Assembly: GCA_963930655.1 (NCBI GenBank)
Contig: OZ005617.1
Location: forward strand, 15,838,068-15,902,067
Source: Myrica gale
Taxonomy: Eukaryota > Streptophyta > Magnoliopsida > Fagales > Myricaceae
Length of the DNA: 64,000 nt
Direction: 5' to 3'
Part shown: positions 46,344 through 57,528 of the stretch, piece by piece
Position numbering within the stretch: the stretch's first letter is position 1
Layout: the number at the start of each line of letters is the position of its first letter
Position numbers and translations under genes: made by a program
The notes under the pieces: generated by a model
Seen by the model: only the letters and a program-made list of their open reading frames with translations
Told to the model about the DNA's origin: nothing
The model's database searches: none

Positions 46344-48390
46344 TCTCACAAGACCCTTGGTGAATGGAATGCTGAAAAGAAGAAGCCAAATAACAAAATT
46401 TGAAGCTCAAAAATAACATCAGAGAGGAGCAAAGGTGTCTCAGGAAAAAAATGCAATAAACGACTCGTGGCAGTAGCCAGTAGTTTGTGGTTATTCGTTC
46501 TACTTCCCCAGAGCCAGTTGACTACGAGGAAAAGAAAATAAACATGATGATGATATCTTTAAGAGGTTTTCGCCTCATCAATGCTGAAAATGTCCTTTTA
46601 CATTATGCATGTTAGAACTTTAACAACACTGAAGTAAAGATGCAAAGAAATTTAGTTATCTCTTCTTCCTCATTTATCTTTGCCAATCTGTCTCAAAAAT
46701 CAAGTTCCATCACGGTGCAAGGCATCAAATAATCAACTACTTGAAGCAAGCGCAAAATATCTTATTTACAAGTAGCAGTTTACAGATGATAGAAAGATAA
46801 GAAATTGACTACTTGGCATAAACAACACCGAAGATAAACCACAAGGGGAGAGAGAAAAAAAAAGGAATGAAAAGAAGAAAATCAGAAGCAACTTTTGCCC
46901 ATTTCAGTGTTCACTTGGATACAACCCAGGAGTGGAGAACAACTTAGTTAACTCTTTAGGTTCATAGACCAATTTTTCAAACAAAAGTTTGACCCGGTGT
47001 GCATACTTGAATAACAAGATTCCGGATTGGAGACTAAACCATTACAATCCTACCACATACGGCATATATTTTAGAATCCTAAAAATATTACTAGAAGATA
47101 TTTTTGAATGGGAAAACATTAACCTACCACCGAAATGAAATCCGCGTGTCAAAGTTACAAAATTTAAACAGAATATCAATCAAGTAGAGCGATACTATGA
47201 AATGCAGAGACTTCAGAGACTTACAAACTCATAGCCTAATGGCTCTGCAGATTGAAAAAAAAAAGGGAGCCAAGGACTCGGGCTTTAACATTAGATTGGT
47301 TCACTTAAATTGCTGGCTCACATAATCTTTTCAGGATATCCAAGCATCCTTAGAGGAATCGTCCTATTCTGAACTCCATTCAAGTCAATCCCAATTTAAT
47401 CCAGCCTTAAATTTGTAAAGCTCCATTCACTAGTAGAAGACACTAAAGGAAATAGGAAAAACATTTCACCATTCATGACAATGAAAGCCTTCGTTAAATA
47501 TTTCAGCCAGATGCCAGTACATCAGAATTTTGAGATCAACCTCTCCAGATCTTTAAATACTTTACTATTTTCCTTTATTTAACTTTTCTTTCGTATTAAC
47601 ATTAGTAAACCCTCGCAACAGGGTTGATCATAGACTTCTGTTTTCTTCTCAGAATTGAGGTTTTCTTGGATGTGCGGCCTTTTTTCAGAGGTTTTTTCTT
47701 CTATCTGTTTTACTGAAAAGTATAATTGAAATTCATATAAAAACCTCATCCACCATAAAAATATGGAAGTAATGTAAAGCTTAGGAATTCCAAGAGACTG
47801 AGCTAGTGAGCTAATTGTGGTTGGCTCAATAAAGCCTCGAAGCAAGTGTAAAAAATAACTGAGACATGAACCATGTAAGCTAATAATCAAACAGGTGGTC
47901 GGCACCATGTAAGTTATGTTACTGTTCTTGAATTTCCACAAGACACAACTAAGTAATTTACAGCAACAACAACCAGCAACTAAGAAATTTTTTTTCTCGA
48001 AAAACAACCAATGTATTAAAAACTTGTAAACATAACGAAAATAAAGACAACAGGACGAACACAACAAAACGACAAAAAAGACACCAGGACAAACACAACC
48101 ACCCACAGGGGGGTGAGTCGGGGGAAAAAAACATAAGGGGGGCAGGGAGACGACGTCGTCTCATCCCCCACCCACTGACTATATAAAAAAGAAAAAAAAG
48201 TGTGCGAAATTACATAATACCCCTAGCTTCAGTCCGGTTAGTCTCTTTGGGCTCCAAAATCGTGGGCCGAATCGAGGGACACGGTTTTGGAATAAAATGG
48301 GTCGGGCTGCCCAAAACAGGCCAGGCCTGATCGGTTTCGGCTTGTTTGTGTGGGCCCTCTCGGTTTCGGCCCAAAACCTTCCAGCCCTAC
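46344..48390. other. Gene-free interval with probable LINE tail and hAT debris
   Basis: The first part should hold the COX17 5'UTR and promoter. 47985-48180 on the minus strand is G/T-rich (CTTGTAAAC/GTATTAAAAAC type) and resembles a plant LINE 3'UTR. 48230-48389 is rich in GGTTTCGGCCC strings and ends CAGCCCTA, like the right end of a hAT MITE, with no left end visible. Confidence 0.4.
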
Positions 48391-49440
48391 GTTACGAGAT
48401 GACGCTTCTGACAAGATTTTCTATCACCTCTTCGTCTATTTGTCCTCCTCGTCGGAGGCCTTACCATTGGATGAAAAGCAGGTGGATAATGGAGTATGGG
48501 ATCAACTGGAGGAGGCATGTGCTCCAGTAAATCTCTATGGTATGCATGTATAATAAAAGTTCCACTCTGAGAGGATACAAGGGTAGGGGTAAAAACCGAA
48601 AATGCGGTCCGATTTTTAGATCGGAATCTGGTTCTCCTAAATTAAAGGACTGAACCACTTATAAGTAGTCCGGTTCGGTCCAGTCCAGCCAAATGCGGTC
48701 CGGACCGGTTCATCTTTTTTAATTTTTTTTTAAAATTAGGTTAATTTCAAAGGGGGAAGGGCATATAAAAATGTAGAGTTTTAGTTTAAATTTTAATTTT
48801 AATTTTTAAGTTTGTAATTTGTATTAAAAATATAATTTTTTTATTTATATTAATAAATCCGGACCGGTTTGTCAAAAGGCATGAACCGGGCCGCATTTTA
48901 AAAAACAAGACCGGACCGAACTGCAATTCTCGTTCGGTCCACGGTCCGATTTTGTTCAGCCCTATACAATGGTAAATTTATACATATTTCCTCTCTAGTG
49001 AGAAAACAAGAGAGACATCTCATTTATGCATAAACCAAAGTTGTTTTTTGCTCTCATGAAAGATGCAGCATCTTCATGGAGGGACCTTTGCCCATGTTTT
49101 CTGATCAGTTTAAGACACCTAAACAGAGCGTACTAAAGATGTTCACTCATCTATCTATTTTTTTTAACCCGTGTCGAATACGAACACTAAGATACAATAA
49201 AAGACCTTTTCAACCTTTTGACTGCCTTCCTGAAAAGACATCCAATGATCATTCAGGTAGATGGATCCTCCTCAAAAATAATAATAAAAAATAAATAAAT
49301 TGTAGATGGATCCTAACTTTCATGCTAAATGAGACATGAAAGGAGACAAAAAAAAAAAAAACCTTCTCCACTGACTTTTTCTGTTTTATTTCTCTTTGCT
49401 CCCTCACTTAGTACCAACTGCACCTCTTTAATGCAAGCTT
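48391..49440 (-). pseudogene. Partial copy of the MUCI70-like gene (last exon and part of last intron)
   Basis: 48391-48575 and 48965-49440 match 57563 to about 58255, i.e. most of the last exon and about 480 bases of the preceding intron of the MUCI70-like gene at 57.5-62 kb, in the same orientation. The acceptor region and the HRDLLEHMPPPVDPIL-coding part can still be recognised on the minus strand, but the end of the exon including the stop is missing and there are no other exons. A 381-base hAT MITE splits the copy. It cannot encode a working enzyme. Confidence 0.9.
48584..48964. mobile_element. Non-autonomous hAT MITE inserted in the MUCI70 pseudogene
   Basis: Ends TAGGGGTAAAAACCG and (reverse-complemented) TAGGGCTGAACAAAATCGG are related inverted repeats. 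The flanks are an 8-base target-site duplication with one mismatch: TACAAGGG (48576-48583) and TACAATGG (48965-48972). The interior repeats CGGTCCGGACCGG-type strings and has no coding capacity. The paralogous site at about 57790 lacks the insertion, which confirms both boundaries. Confidence 0.88.
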
Positions 49441-49605
49441 TATCCTAGCAGAGGAATCGGAAGAAAGTGGCATGTTTTATGCAAAACGGGTCATAAGGCT
49501 AGCGGGTCAGGTAGCCAATAAAATGTCTATTTACCTCCTCAGCACTTAAACGCTTAAACGTAGGCCACAGGCAATTTCGACCGTCTAACATGAGTGGGTC
49601 CCAGA

Positions 49606-50849
49606 CGTACAAAAATTTTGCCAAATTTTTTTTAGTATATACATTTAGTGGCTAGACTGAAAAAATTTAGAATTGGCCTCTCTAAAATTTTGATATTTCT
49701 ATTTGGTCCCCCCAAATTAAAGTCCAACACATTTACAAAATGTCAAGACTCAACCATTTGTTCAATGCAACTTTGAAAGTTCTTGACAATATCATCATTG
49801 ATGGATCCACTTAATGGGCGAACTATGAAATTATCCCTTGTATTTATTTTACATTTGATGAAATAAATCATGAGATTATCTTATTGTCTATGTCAAGCAC
49901 TATAAAAAGAAACTCAAGACATTTTGAATGATATGCATTTGGTCAAAACTACAAAATAGTTCATTCAAGAGTTGAGAGAAAATGGTTGAGATGTCGTTCT
50001 TGGGAATGTGAAGTCATTTTGTGAAAAACATGATATTGAAGTTCCTGATATGAATGTTTTGTACAAGTCAGGTTGAGCTAGGTCTCAGAGTCAACAAGAT
50101 CATGTTATAATTGAGCACCATTATCGAATTAACATATTTGTGGCAGCAATTGACTCTCAATTGCAATAACTAAACAACAGGTTTAGTGAAAAAATAACAT
50201 AACTTCTTATTCTTAGCTAAACCTTGGAAAGCTTTAAGTGTGATGTGTCTCACGATCCCGATTTCAAAAGTTTATCTACAATTTTTGAGTTATGCCGAAA
50301 ATTGGTGGAAACAAGAAGGTCAAAGATTTTTCATTTGATTGATAGATTGATTCGTCTTGTGCTAACTCTTCCAGTTTCAACAGCTATTACAGAGCGAGCT
50401 TTTTCAGTCATGAAAATCATTAAAACAAGACTTCACAATAAGATCGAAGATGATTTTCTTGCAAATTCTTTGGTTATCTATATTGAGAAAGAATTTGTTG
50501 CAACTTTTAGTATATAAATGTTAATAGATGAGTTCTCGAGTTGCTCTGTAATAGGAAATTAGTATGCTTTTGTGTACTTTTTTTTAGTATATCTAGATAA
50601 GATATATTTACGTGGACTTTAATAGGAAATCAATATGTTTTTGTGTACTTTTTTGAGTATATCTAAAATCAAGTAGATAAGATAAATTTGTGTGTACGTG
50701 TTTTTAGTTCTAAATCAAGGTTAACTTATAACAAAATACTGTTACAAATTTTTTATGTCCTATAATATTTGAATTTTATTTTTAATAATATTATTTAATT
50801 AGTCTGGCCCCTCCAATCGAAAAATCCTGGCTCCGCCACTGCGTACAAC
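49606..50849 (+). mobile_element. Decayed hAT element with TTF/ZMYM1-type transposase remnant
   Basis: From about 49960 to 50517 the plus strand reads as the C-terminal part of a plant hAT transposase: KSFCEKHDIEVPDMNVLYKSG, IEHHYRINIFVAAIDSQLQ, then 50224-50517 with the dimerisation region LVLTLPVSTAITERAFSVMK. Stops interrupt the upstream part. The right end (to 50841) is CTGGCTCCGCCACTG, the reverse complement of the common CAGTGGCGGAGCCAG terminus. It is followed by CGTACAAC; CGTACAAA occurs at 49606-49613, a likely 8-base target-site duplication, but the matching left terminus has been lost. Confidence 0.8.
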
Positions 50850-51525
50850 TAAATTCCTGTATGGGCAAGATTGTCTTTTCACCAGGTGTGCAGACCGTTG
50901 CAAATTCATGAATGATCGACTGTAAACAAACAAACAAAAAATATACACGTTGCAACACACTTGTATGATTGTGTGAGGGTGAAAATTTTGGATAATAGAA
51001 ATATTATAAAGTAAAGATATGTACATAGTGTTTGTCTACCCTACAATTTTAACAAAATTTTACCAAAATTTTAACATCTTTGCTTTTTCATTCTCTCTCC
51101 TTACTTGTTCTCTTACTTTTTCACTTTTTTACTTTCTCTCTCCTTATTAAATTTAAATTTTTGAGCCCAAATTATTGGGCTCAAACAAGACCACGTATCA
51201 CGTCAAGTCGTCAATGCCTGGAGTAAGTTGCAACGGTTACAAGGCAAGGAAAAAAAAAAAAAAGAGAAGAAGGCGGACACATACGTTGGTCGGCAGTTTA
51301 ACGGTAACATGTCTTTTACTTTTTTTTTCTCTTTTTCTTTTATAAAAAAAATACAACAATTTACACACTTCTCAAAATAAAACCCTTATTATTCTTCTAA
51401 AATTTTAAACCTATTCAAACACACTTTGAAATTGGAAACAAATAGATGCAGCTAGTCATATTTGAACTCATCGATCTCTAATCTTTATCAGTGTGGTAGG
51501 CTCTAGTGAGACTGAGATCAGGGTG
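50850..51525. other. Gene-free AT-rich interval
   Basis: Contains GGGTGAAAATTTTGG (50978) and AAATTATTGGGCTCAAAC (51168) as possible MITE ends, plus TTTTCATTCTCTCTCC-type low complexity. No gene. Confidence 0.35.
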
Positions 51526-51827
51526 ATGTTCGTTTTGAGAAAAAATATAGGATTTTAGAGAAGTTGTGAATTTTTATGTTGAATAGTGTTTTATTGGTGT
51601 TTGTGTAAAGTGGATAGAGAAATTATTTGATGTAATTGTTTAATAAAAAAGTATTGGAGTTATGTGAAAAAATATAGAGAGAGAAAATTTATGTTGAATA
51701 AAAAATTAAAAAGTTGTTGGAGATTGTGTAAAATGTATTGGTTTTTGTGTTTGAATTCTGAATATGTTCGGTGGTAGAATTGTGAATATACTTAGAATCC
51801 TGAAAAAATTGTGAAAACGAACATACC
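51526..51827. mobile_element. MITE, copy 2 of a near-identical pair
   Basis: Same length, orientation and termini as 37955-38256, differing at about six positions. The flanking sequences of the two copies are unrelated beyond the ends, which supports independent insertion rather than segmental duplication. Confidence 0.85.
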
Positions 51828-52015
51828 CCAGGTTATTACCTAACCCGTCTCTAAGGGGAGTGCCTGCGAACCCTCCTCCCTCATCGGTTCCACCTCCCGA
51901 AGAGTTCAGAAAGTGCAATTTGAACCATTGGTTTCAAAGCACATTGTGAGAAAAGATTTCCTTAGCATCCTAAAGAGTAAATGATGGAAATCAATACACA
52001 TCTTCGAAGGATCCA

Positions 52016-52198
52016 ATTCAAGATTCTATTGGGCTGGTTACAAGGGCACGAGATAAGAAGTTTCAAGAAGTATTCAACGGGCTAATTCAAGAGGCATGGG
52101 CTCAAGCCAATTCGTGGAGACTCATTGAACAAAATCCACGTGAACAACAAAGGTTTGTCAACTTGATCCAAGTTCTAGAAGAATCCGGTCCAGATTGA
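52016..52198 (+). pseudogene. C-terminal fragment of a Ty3/gypsy polyprotein
   Basis: A 60-codon open stretch ending in TGA contains GLVTRARDKKFQEVFNGLIQ, the LTRARAKKF-type signature found at the very end of many plant gypsy pol proteins. Nothing upstream within reach extends it to integrase, so it is a truncated relic. The LTR-like sequence starts right after it. Confidence 0.7.
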
Positions 52199-52934
52199 GC
52201 TTTCAAATGTTGGCTCATCCTTTTCCTTAGCCGGATTTTTAGGAATATTTGATTTGAATTTGAATTCAAATCAAATGCTTGTTTATCCCATTTCTTTAGT
52301 CGGATCTTTAGGAATGTTTGAATTTATATTTGAATTCCTTTTCAAATGCTGGCTTATCCATTTTCCTTAGCCGAATTTTTAGAAATGTTTGAATTTGCAT
52401 TTGAATCATTTTTCAAATGTTGGTTTATCCTTTTTCTTAGCCGAATTTTTAGGAATGTTTGAATTTGCATTTGAATCACTTTTCAATCAAATGTTGTTTA
52501 TCCCTTTTCTTAGCCGAATTTTTAAGAATGTTTGAATTTGCATTTGAATCACTTTTCAAATGTTGGTTTATCCCTTTTCCTTAGCCGAATTTTTAGGAGT
52601 ATTTAATTTCTTTCAAATTTTGGGTTTTGTTTCCTATTCTTGGAGGGATGTTCCAAATCTATTTATTTGGACTTTTGGCATAAATAATGAATTCAGATTT
52701 TGGCAAAACTTGTGAGTATTTCTCTTTGGTTATTGAAGAACTATTCGAACTTATCAGGATTTTCCGTGGCGTTCATCTCGACTTATCAAACAGAGTTTCC
52801 ATCACCGTTTGTGACGTCTTCCTTATATCGAGGTTCTTGTTTTCATAAACATCGGGTCGAGGTTTTCCATTCGAATCAGTCCTAGAACGATCTTGGGTTC
52901 CCTTTCGTTATTGCGTCTCATTATTCTTGGCGAG
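52199..52934 (+). mobile_element. Gypsy 3' LTR-like region
   Basis: Follows the pol C-terminus directly. Its first 420 bases are a minisatellite and its last 300 bases match the LTR relic at 16556-16812, both ending in CA (TTCACATCA / TTCATATCA). The paired 5' LTR is not in the window. Confidence 0.55.
52201..52620 (+). repeat. Minisatellite, six units of about 68-74 bases
   Basis: The string TTAGCCGAATTTTTAGGAA (with variants) recurs at about 52228, 52296, 52370, 52438, 52511 and 52581. Each copy is followed by GTTTGAATTTGCATTTGAAT and then TTTCAAATGTTGGTTTATCC. Confidence 0.9.
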
Positions 52935-53497
52935 ATTCACATCAGTAAAGGCCAAAGGCGCAGCATAAAAAAGTTTTATGATTTGGTTATCTGGTTGCTG
53001 TACGATTTTAGCCACACAAATTAACTGCAACAGGAATTGAACATATCTCGTTGTTTTATACATGAAAACATACACGGCAAGGGTCTTCATTACATGAAGC
53101 CAAGAGGACACAGTTACTAGACCCAAGCAAAAACAGAATGGAGACAGCATTTCTGAGATCCTCAAAGAAACTTCAACCATAGATGCCAGCCCAGAACCCA
53201 TTTCACTTCCTTGGAATTCAAGCACAACCAGATCCTCACCCAGGTTCAAGGGAACATCTTACCCAGAATTCAATTTATGCTCTGTTCTCCAATTTTCCCT
53301 TACCCCAACAATATTCTCTGCAACTTCACAGCACAGAAAATAGACCCCAGTTGGCAAAGAACAAAATTCCAAACCCAATTCCAGATCAGCCTCATTCAAT
53401 TGTGTTCCCCACTGCACAATCAAGCAAGTCGTAGAAAAAAATTCAAATTACCCTAAATCATAATAAGGTCACTGCAACTCGAGAAAGTCATTAATAA
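52935..53497. other. Gene-free interval, 3' flank of the small membrane protein gene
   Basis: Probable 3'UTR of the minus-strand gene at 53498-53947; no other feature was recognised. Confidence 0.4.
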
Positions 53498-53947
53498 CTA
53501 ATCATACTTCTCTCTCCACGAGTACACAATAAAGAACACCCAAGAAAGTGCCAACGCAATATCCCCAGCAGCCTGCCTCGGCCAATCACGGGCGAGATCC
53601 TCGAGCTTCCTCTCAAAGTACACTCTCCAAACGGCCATGGAAATGTGAAGAAGCACACACCCCTTGGCAAAGAAACTCTGGAAATCCCCGTCCCTAACGA
53701 AAGCCACCATGAACAGAAGCAACCCGATGCCAAATAAAAGCAAACCCGAGAAAGAACCGGAGGTTAGAATCAATAACTGATCATGGGGCGTGGATCCTTG
53801 TAGCTTACTTGCGGTCTCGGAACCATGGCCAAACACTAAGACCTCATTGGAGTAAAACATAATCAAAGATCCACTTGTCAGAGCTATCACAGCATGAAGA
53901 ATACATATAAGGAAAAACCTCGATGATCTCATTTGATCAGAAATCAT
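53498..53947 (-). CDS. Small conserved plant membrane protein of unknown function (DUF7865-like)
   Basis: 149 residues from the ATG at 53947, single exon. The first hydrophobic segment (FFLICILHAVIALTSGSLIMF) overlaps the N-terminus. It is followed by the conserved NEVLVFGHG and STPHDQLLILTSGSFSGLL, a second segment (LLLFGIGLLLFMVAFV), FFAKGCVLLHISMAVWRVYF, ERKLEDLARDWPRQ and a last segment ending VFFIVYSWREKYD, so four membrane passes are likely. I recognise this as a highly conserved land-plant protein with no assigned role. The name DUF7865 is my recollection and should be confirmed. The short C-terminal REKYD tail is typical. Confidence 0.8.
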   Translation of the reverse strand: MISDQMRSSRFFLICILHAVIALTSGSLIMFYSNEVLVFGHGSETASKLQGSTPHDQLLILTSGSFSGLLLFGIGLLLFMVAFVRDGDFQSFFAKGCVLLHISMAVWRVYFERKLEDLARDWPRQAAGDIALALSWVFFIVYSWREKYD

Positions 53948-54834
53948 TGAATCTTTTCTCCTTTGATAGGTAAAGCTCTAGTCCAAATTCGAAAATGGCT
54001 CAATGGCAACAACAAAATCCTTTCGAACCATGACTTCCGAATAAGGACAAGCAGATGAACCCAAAACCTACTGTATTCTATGATGTATCATAGTACGGAA
54101 AGACGGAGCCATGGATCAAAACCAATCCTTACATATGAGCCTCATCCGTTAAATACTGGTAGACCTGATCAGAAGGTAATATTGGGGCTCACTGTGCAAT
54201 TCTAAAGAACCAAGTGAACCTATTGACCAAACCATATACAAAACACACTATCAATTTCACAGCGCTTAATCAAGAACCAGCACTGAAACAAGAAAACCTA
54301 CATGAACCCTAACCTTGATAATCAATGCTTCACACAAAGAAAGAACAAGACGCGGAGATTACAGAAAAGAAAAAACTACAGACTCAGAGAGGATAGATGA
54401 AAGAAAACCTTGGATCCAAAATCCTAACCTGAACCAAAGGGCTGAGGTATTCAAGGGAGATGCTGAAAAGGGTTTCTTATATTAAGTGGGAGTTTTCTTG
54501 GGGAAGAAAAGAAAGAACATTTAGTGCAGTTTGGATGCTCATTGATATAAGGGTTGTATCAGCGACATCGATTAGTATATTTGGCTTTCTAGAAACCAAA
54601 AAAAAAAAAAGATTTAGTATATTTGGCTGGGTCTTATTATTGGGGTTTGGGATATGGCCGCTGGAGATATGTGCCATAAATGGCATAGAGATTGCTTCCT
54701 TCTCCGTACCCTCCAATCCATGCAGAAAATGCCATGCTTTTTTTCCGGTCACTTCCTTGCCTCCCCCCCCCCCCCGCAAAGCAATTGAAAATTACTGGGT
54801 CACAGACTCGGGTCACAGACTCATGGGTCTCCAC
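53948..54834. other. 5' flank of the small membrane protein gene
   Basis: Probable 5'UTR (perhaps with an intron) and promoter on the minus strand. A C-run of about 16 bases lies at 54761-54776. No other gene. Confidence 0.4.
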
Positions 54835-55212
54835 TAGGGCTGTCCAATGGTCGGCCGGCCAAACCGGTATCTACAAATAGCCCTCATATCGGACTGGACG
54901 GGTCATTCTAATAGAACCGGTCCGGTCTGGTCCCCGATTTCACTGACCGGGTGGGCCAGTTTTGGTCATACCAGTTTGGACCTTTTTTGGGTTGAATCTC
55001 TTAGCATTTTTACTTTTTTTAAGCCTTCGTTGGGTTTTTTTTTAATACCGTTAAGAACCGGTTTAGAGTGGTATACTCCGGTCCAATTCCGATTTTCCAT
55101 ATGAATAACTCGAAATCGGACCGGAGTACACCGATTTCGGTCCGAATTGGCCAAAACCGGTCCGATTTCTGTCCAGATTGACCGGTCCGGCCCCTTTTTT
55201 TGGACGGCCCTA
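54835..55212. mobile_element. Non-autonomous hAT MITE with perfect 8-base target-site duplication
   Basis: 378 bases starting TAGGGCTGTCCAATGG and ending TTGGACGGCCCTA, so the two ends are inverted repeats. GTCTCCAC flanks it exactly on both sides (54827-54834 and 55213-55220). The interior is rich in ACCGGTCCGG-type palindromic strings like those in the element at 48584-48964, so the two belong to related families. No coding capacity. Confidence 0.93.
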
Positions 55213-55220
55213 GTCTCCAC

Positions 55221-57528
55221 TACTTTATATTGTTTTTCAAAATGTTTTTGGGTCATCGGGATCACGGTGGGGTCAATTTGTTAACAGTTGATAAGTGAAG
55301 CCATTAGCGCATTTTGGGGTCTATTAGTTTGTTGATTAACGTTCGTACCATAAACTAGGAAGTGCTTCCATGTCTTAAAACGAGAGCCTGTGGTCGATTC
55401 TCACTGGAAGCTTCTTCTTTTTTCCGGGTGACAGTCACCGAGTTTGCAGCTTGACCGATAAACGGCCTATTATATGGGACTAGATTTCAGATCTCAATTT
55501 CATTTGTTCTCCATGGGAAGAAGTTGGGTTTTTGACATGCCAGATTGCGAACCGGCCAGTCAACCAAATCCGCTGGAAAGAGTCCATTTGAGGATGAAAT
55601 TCTTCTGCATGCTTCTCTTGTTAAAGTCAAGGCATACTAGAAGGCGTCAAAGAAAGCGGAGGAAACGATGCGATCGTGTTCTGAACTTATCCCTTGCTTT
55701 ACAAGGTCTTCACGAAGTCGGCTTAATCTTCTTTAATCTGTAATTGATAGACGAGCTAGCTGTAACGTTTTGTCCGGTACACCAAACCAAATGACAACTA
55801 TCTTACAAATATTGTATAATATCCTGCAAATTGATATATTAATATATCTGAAGAGGAGGCCATCATTGCCAACTTTCCCGTACAGCTAGCTGTTAGCGCT
55901 GGAGGGTTCTCTCCTTTTTGAGTTTCGGATTGGCTCCAAAACTTTGGTATCAATATAATAACTCTTTAAAATTATCTCTTTGATCGCATCGTCATTTTTT
56001 ATTCTAAATAAATATAAAAAATTCATTTCAATCATCAAATTTTTTCACTTTTTCACCCGCATATAATATTGATAATATATCTTAGAAATGGAGGGCCTAA
56101 CATTTTATTATTTTGTAATAAATACATTTTATACTATGAAAATTAATACACTTTACATATTAATATATTATTTTTATCGCATTGTACCCATTAAACTATT
56201 GATTTCAAACATTTTGTACTATTTGTTAAAACTGTTGATCAATTTAGACGAAAAATAATTTTTTAATGTGCAAAATAATAATTTTGTTCCTATAATTTTT
56301 TTTGGCGTTTATGAGGATAAAATCGTAAGTTTTTAGGCCAAAATATAAATAGTTATTTAGTAGACTGTGATAAAAATAATAGATTGAGATGCAAGAGTGT
56401 CGAAGTAGACGCCACCTATAACAATCCGAGTGCAAATGAAAGTTTTGCCCTCCCATACGTTCTAATTATGCTTTGAAACCCCTCTATATCTACGTATTTG
56501 CTGCATTTTCCATCCTCATTCATCCTTGGATAGGCCGAAATCTTTTCTATAAATTCCAACATATTTTCAGAAAAATGCCAGGCATTTGACAGGGACAGAC
56601 GGTATCCCCAATCCAAAACTATGAGCTGGAGTAGGCTTGCCGTTGAATCTCAAGAATCCCACAACTTTTCAGGCCATTATTTGTGAAGAAATTCATATTT
56701 GCACTTAAGCAGCTGAAAAGTACTAAGGTTTCAATGGTTCATTAACACATACGACAGCATACAGAAACAGAGCAAAAAGAAAAAGGGAAACCTATAGGAA
56801 CCTCCAGGAGGGATTCTTCTTCTTTGCTTCCTGATTTCAATGATCTTCTCCTATAGCAATAGTAAGTGGAGGAATAGACGTAATTTGTCTTGCACTCTTT
56901 CAACTGGTATATCTTCCCAGTTGAAGAGTGAGCAAAAATATCAGGTGTTTCAGGCAAGTTTATGCTCTCCACAACATGCTAGAACCATCTTTCTTTACTC
57001 ATCTTAGAAAAACCCCGAGTACATAAAAACAACTGCTGTTACATTAGACTAAAACCTCGGTGTTCAAGGAGACAAGGGTCAAAGAGCACACGTACACAAA
57101 GAAATTGAACATTAATAGACGAGTTGAATTTTGAAAACAATATATGTTGCATTTTCCATCAGTACTAGTACGATGAAAACGAACGCCAGATATCCAACCT
57201 CCAAACGCTAAATCATAGAAATGTCAGTACAGAACACGGGGGAAGCAATATAGTATACAAGACTATAGATAATGACAGTGGCTCGCGTGAAAACTTATTT
57301 TCGAGGGAAGGTATTTAGAACAAAAAATGGATAGTTATTAACAAATGCCTGAAACAAGAATTCGAGCAGTTTCCATCCTTATGGCCATCCTGCACGCATC
57401 TAACCACATCTTCCTAACCCTTGATGTATGATTTGAAACAAAGAAAGAAGAAGGGGAATAACAAAAAGTCTTACATTTTCTTTAGCCAAAGGTGAGAGAG
57501 TGAGTGACCAAAAACAAAAAGAGAGGGA
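55221..57528. other. Gene-free interval
   Basis: Several short open frames exist but none is recognisable. 55930-56400 is very AT-rich. The right end should be the 3'UTR of the MUCI70-like gene. Confidence 0.4.

Noticed and set aside
46344-46349. Two-codon upstream extension of COX17
   Set aside because: The codon at 46349 is GTG, not ATG; the ATG at 46343 is the natural plant start.
47579-48106. 175-codon hydrophobic, Cys-rich minus-strand frame
   Set aside because: Composition follows a T/G-rich LINE-tail-like sequence; no start context or family.
52201-52620. CRISPR-like regular array
   Set aside because: The units are contiguous minisatellite repeats without unique spacers, in a plant LTR.
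55474-55743. 89-codon plus-strand frame with basic tail
   Set aside because: No family, low-complexity basic run, and no supporting promoter or splice signals.
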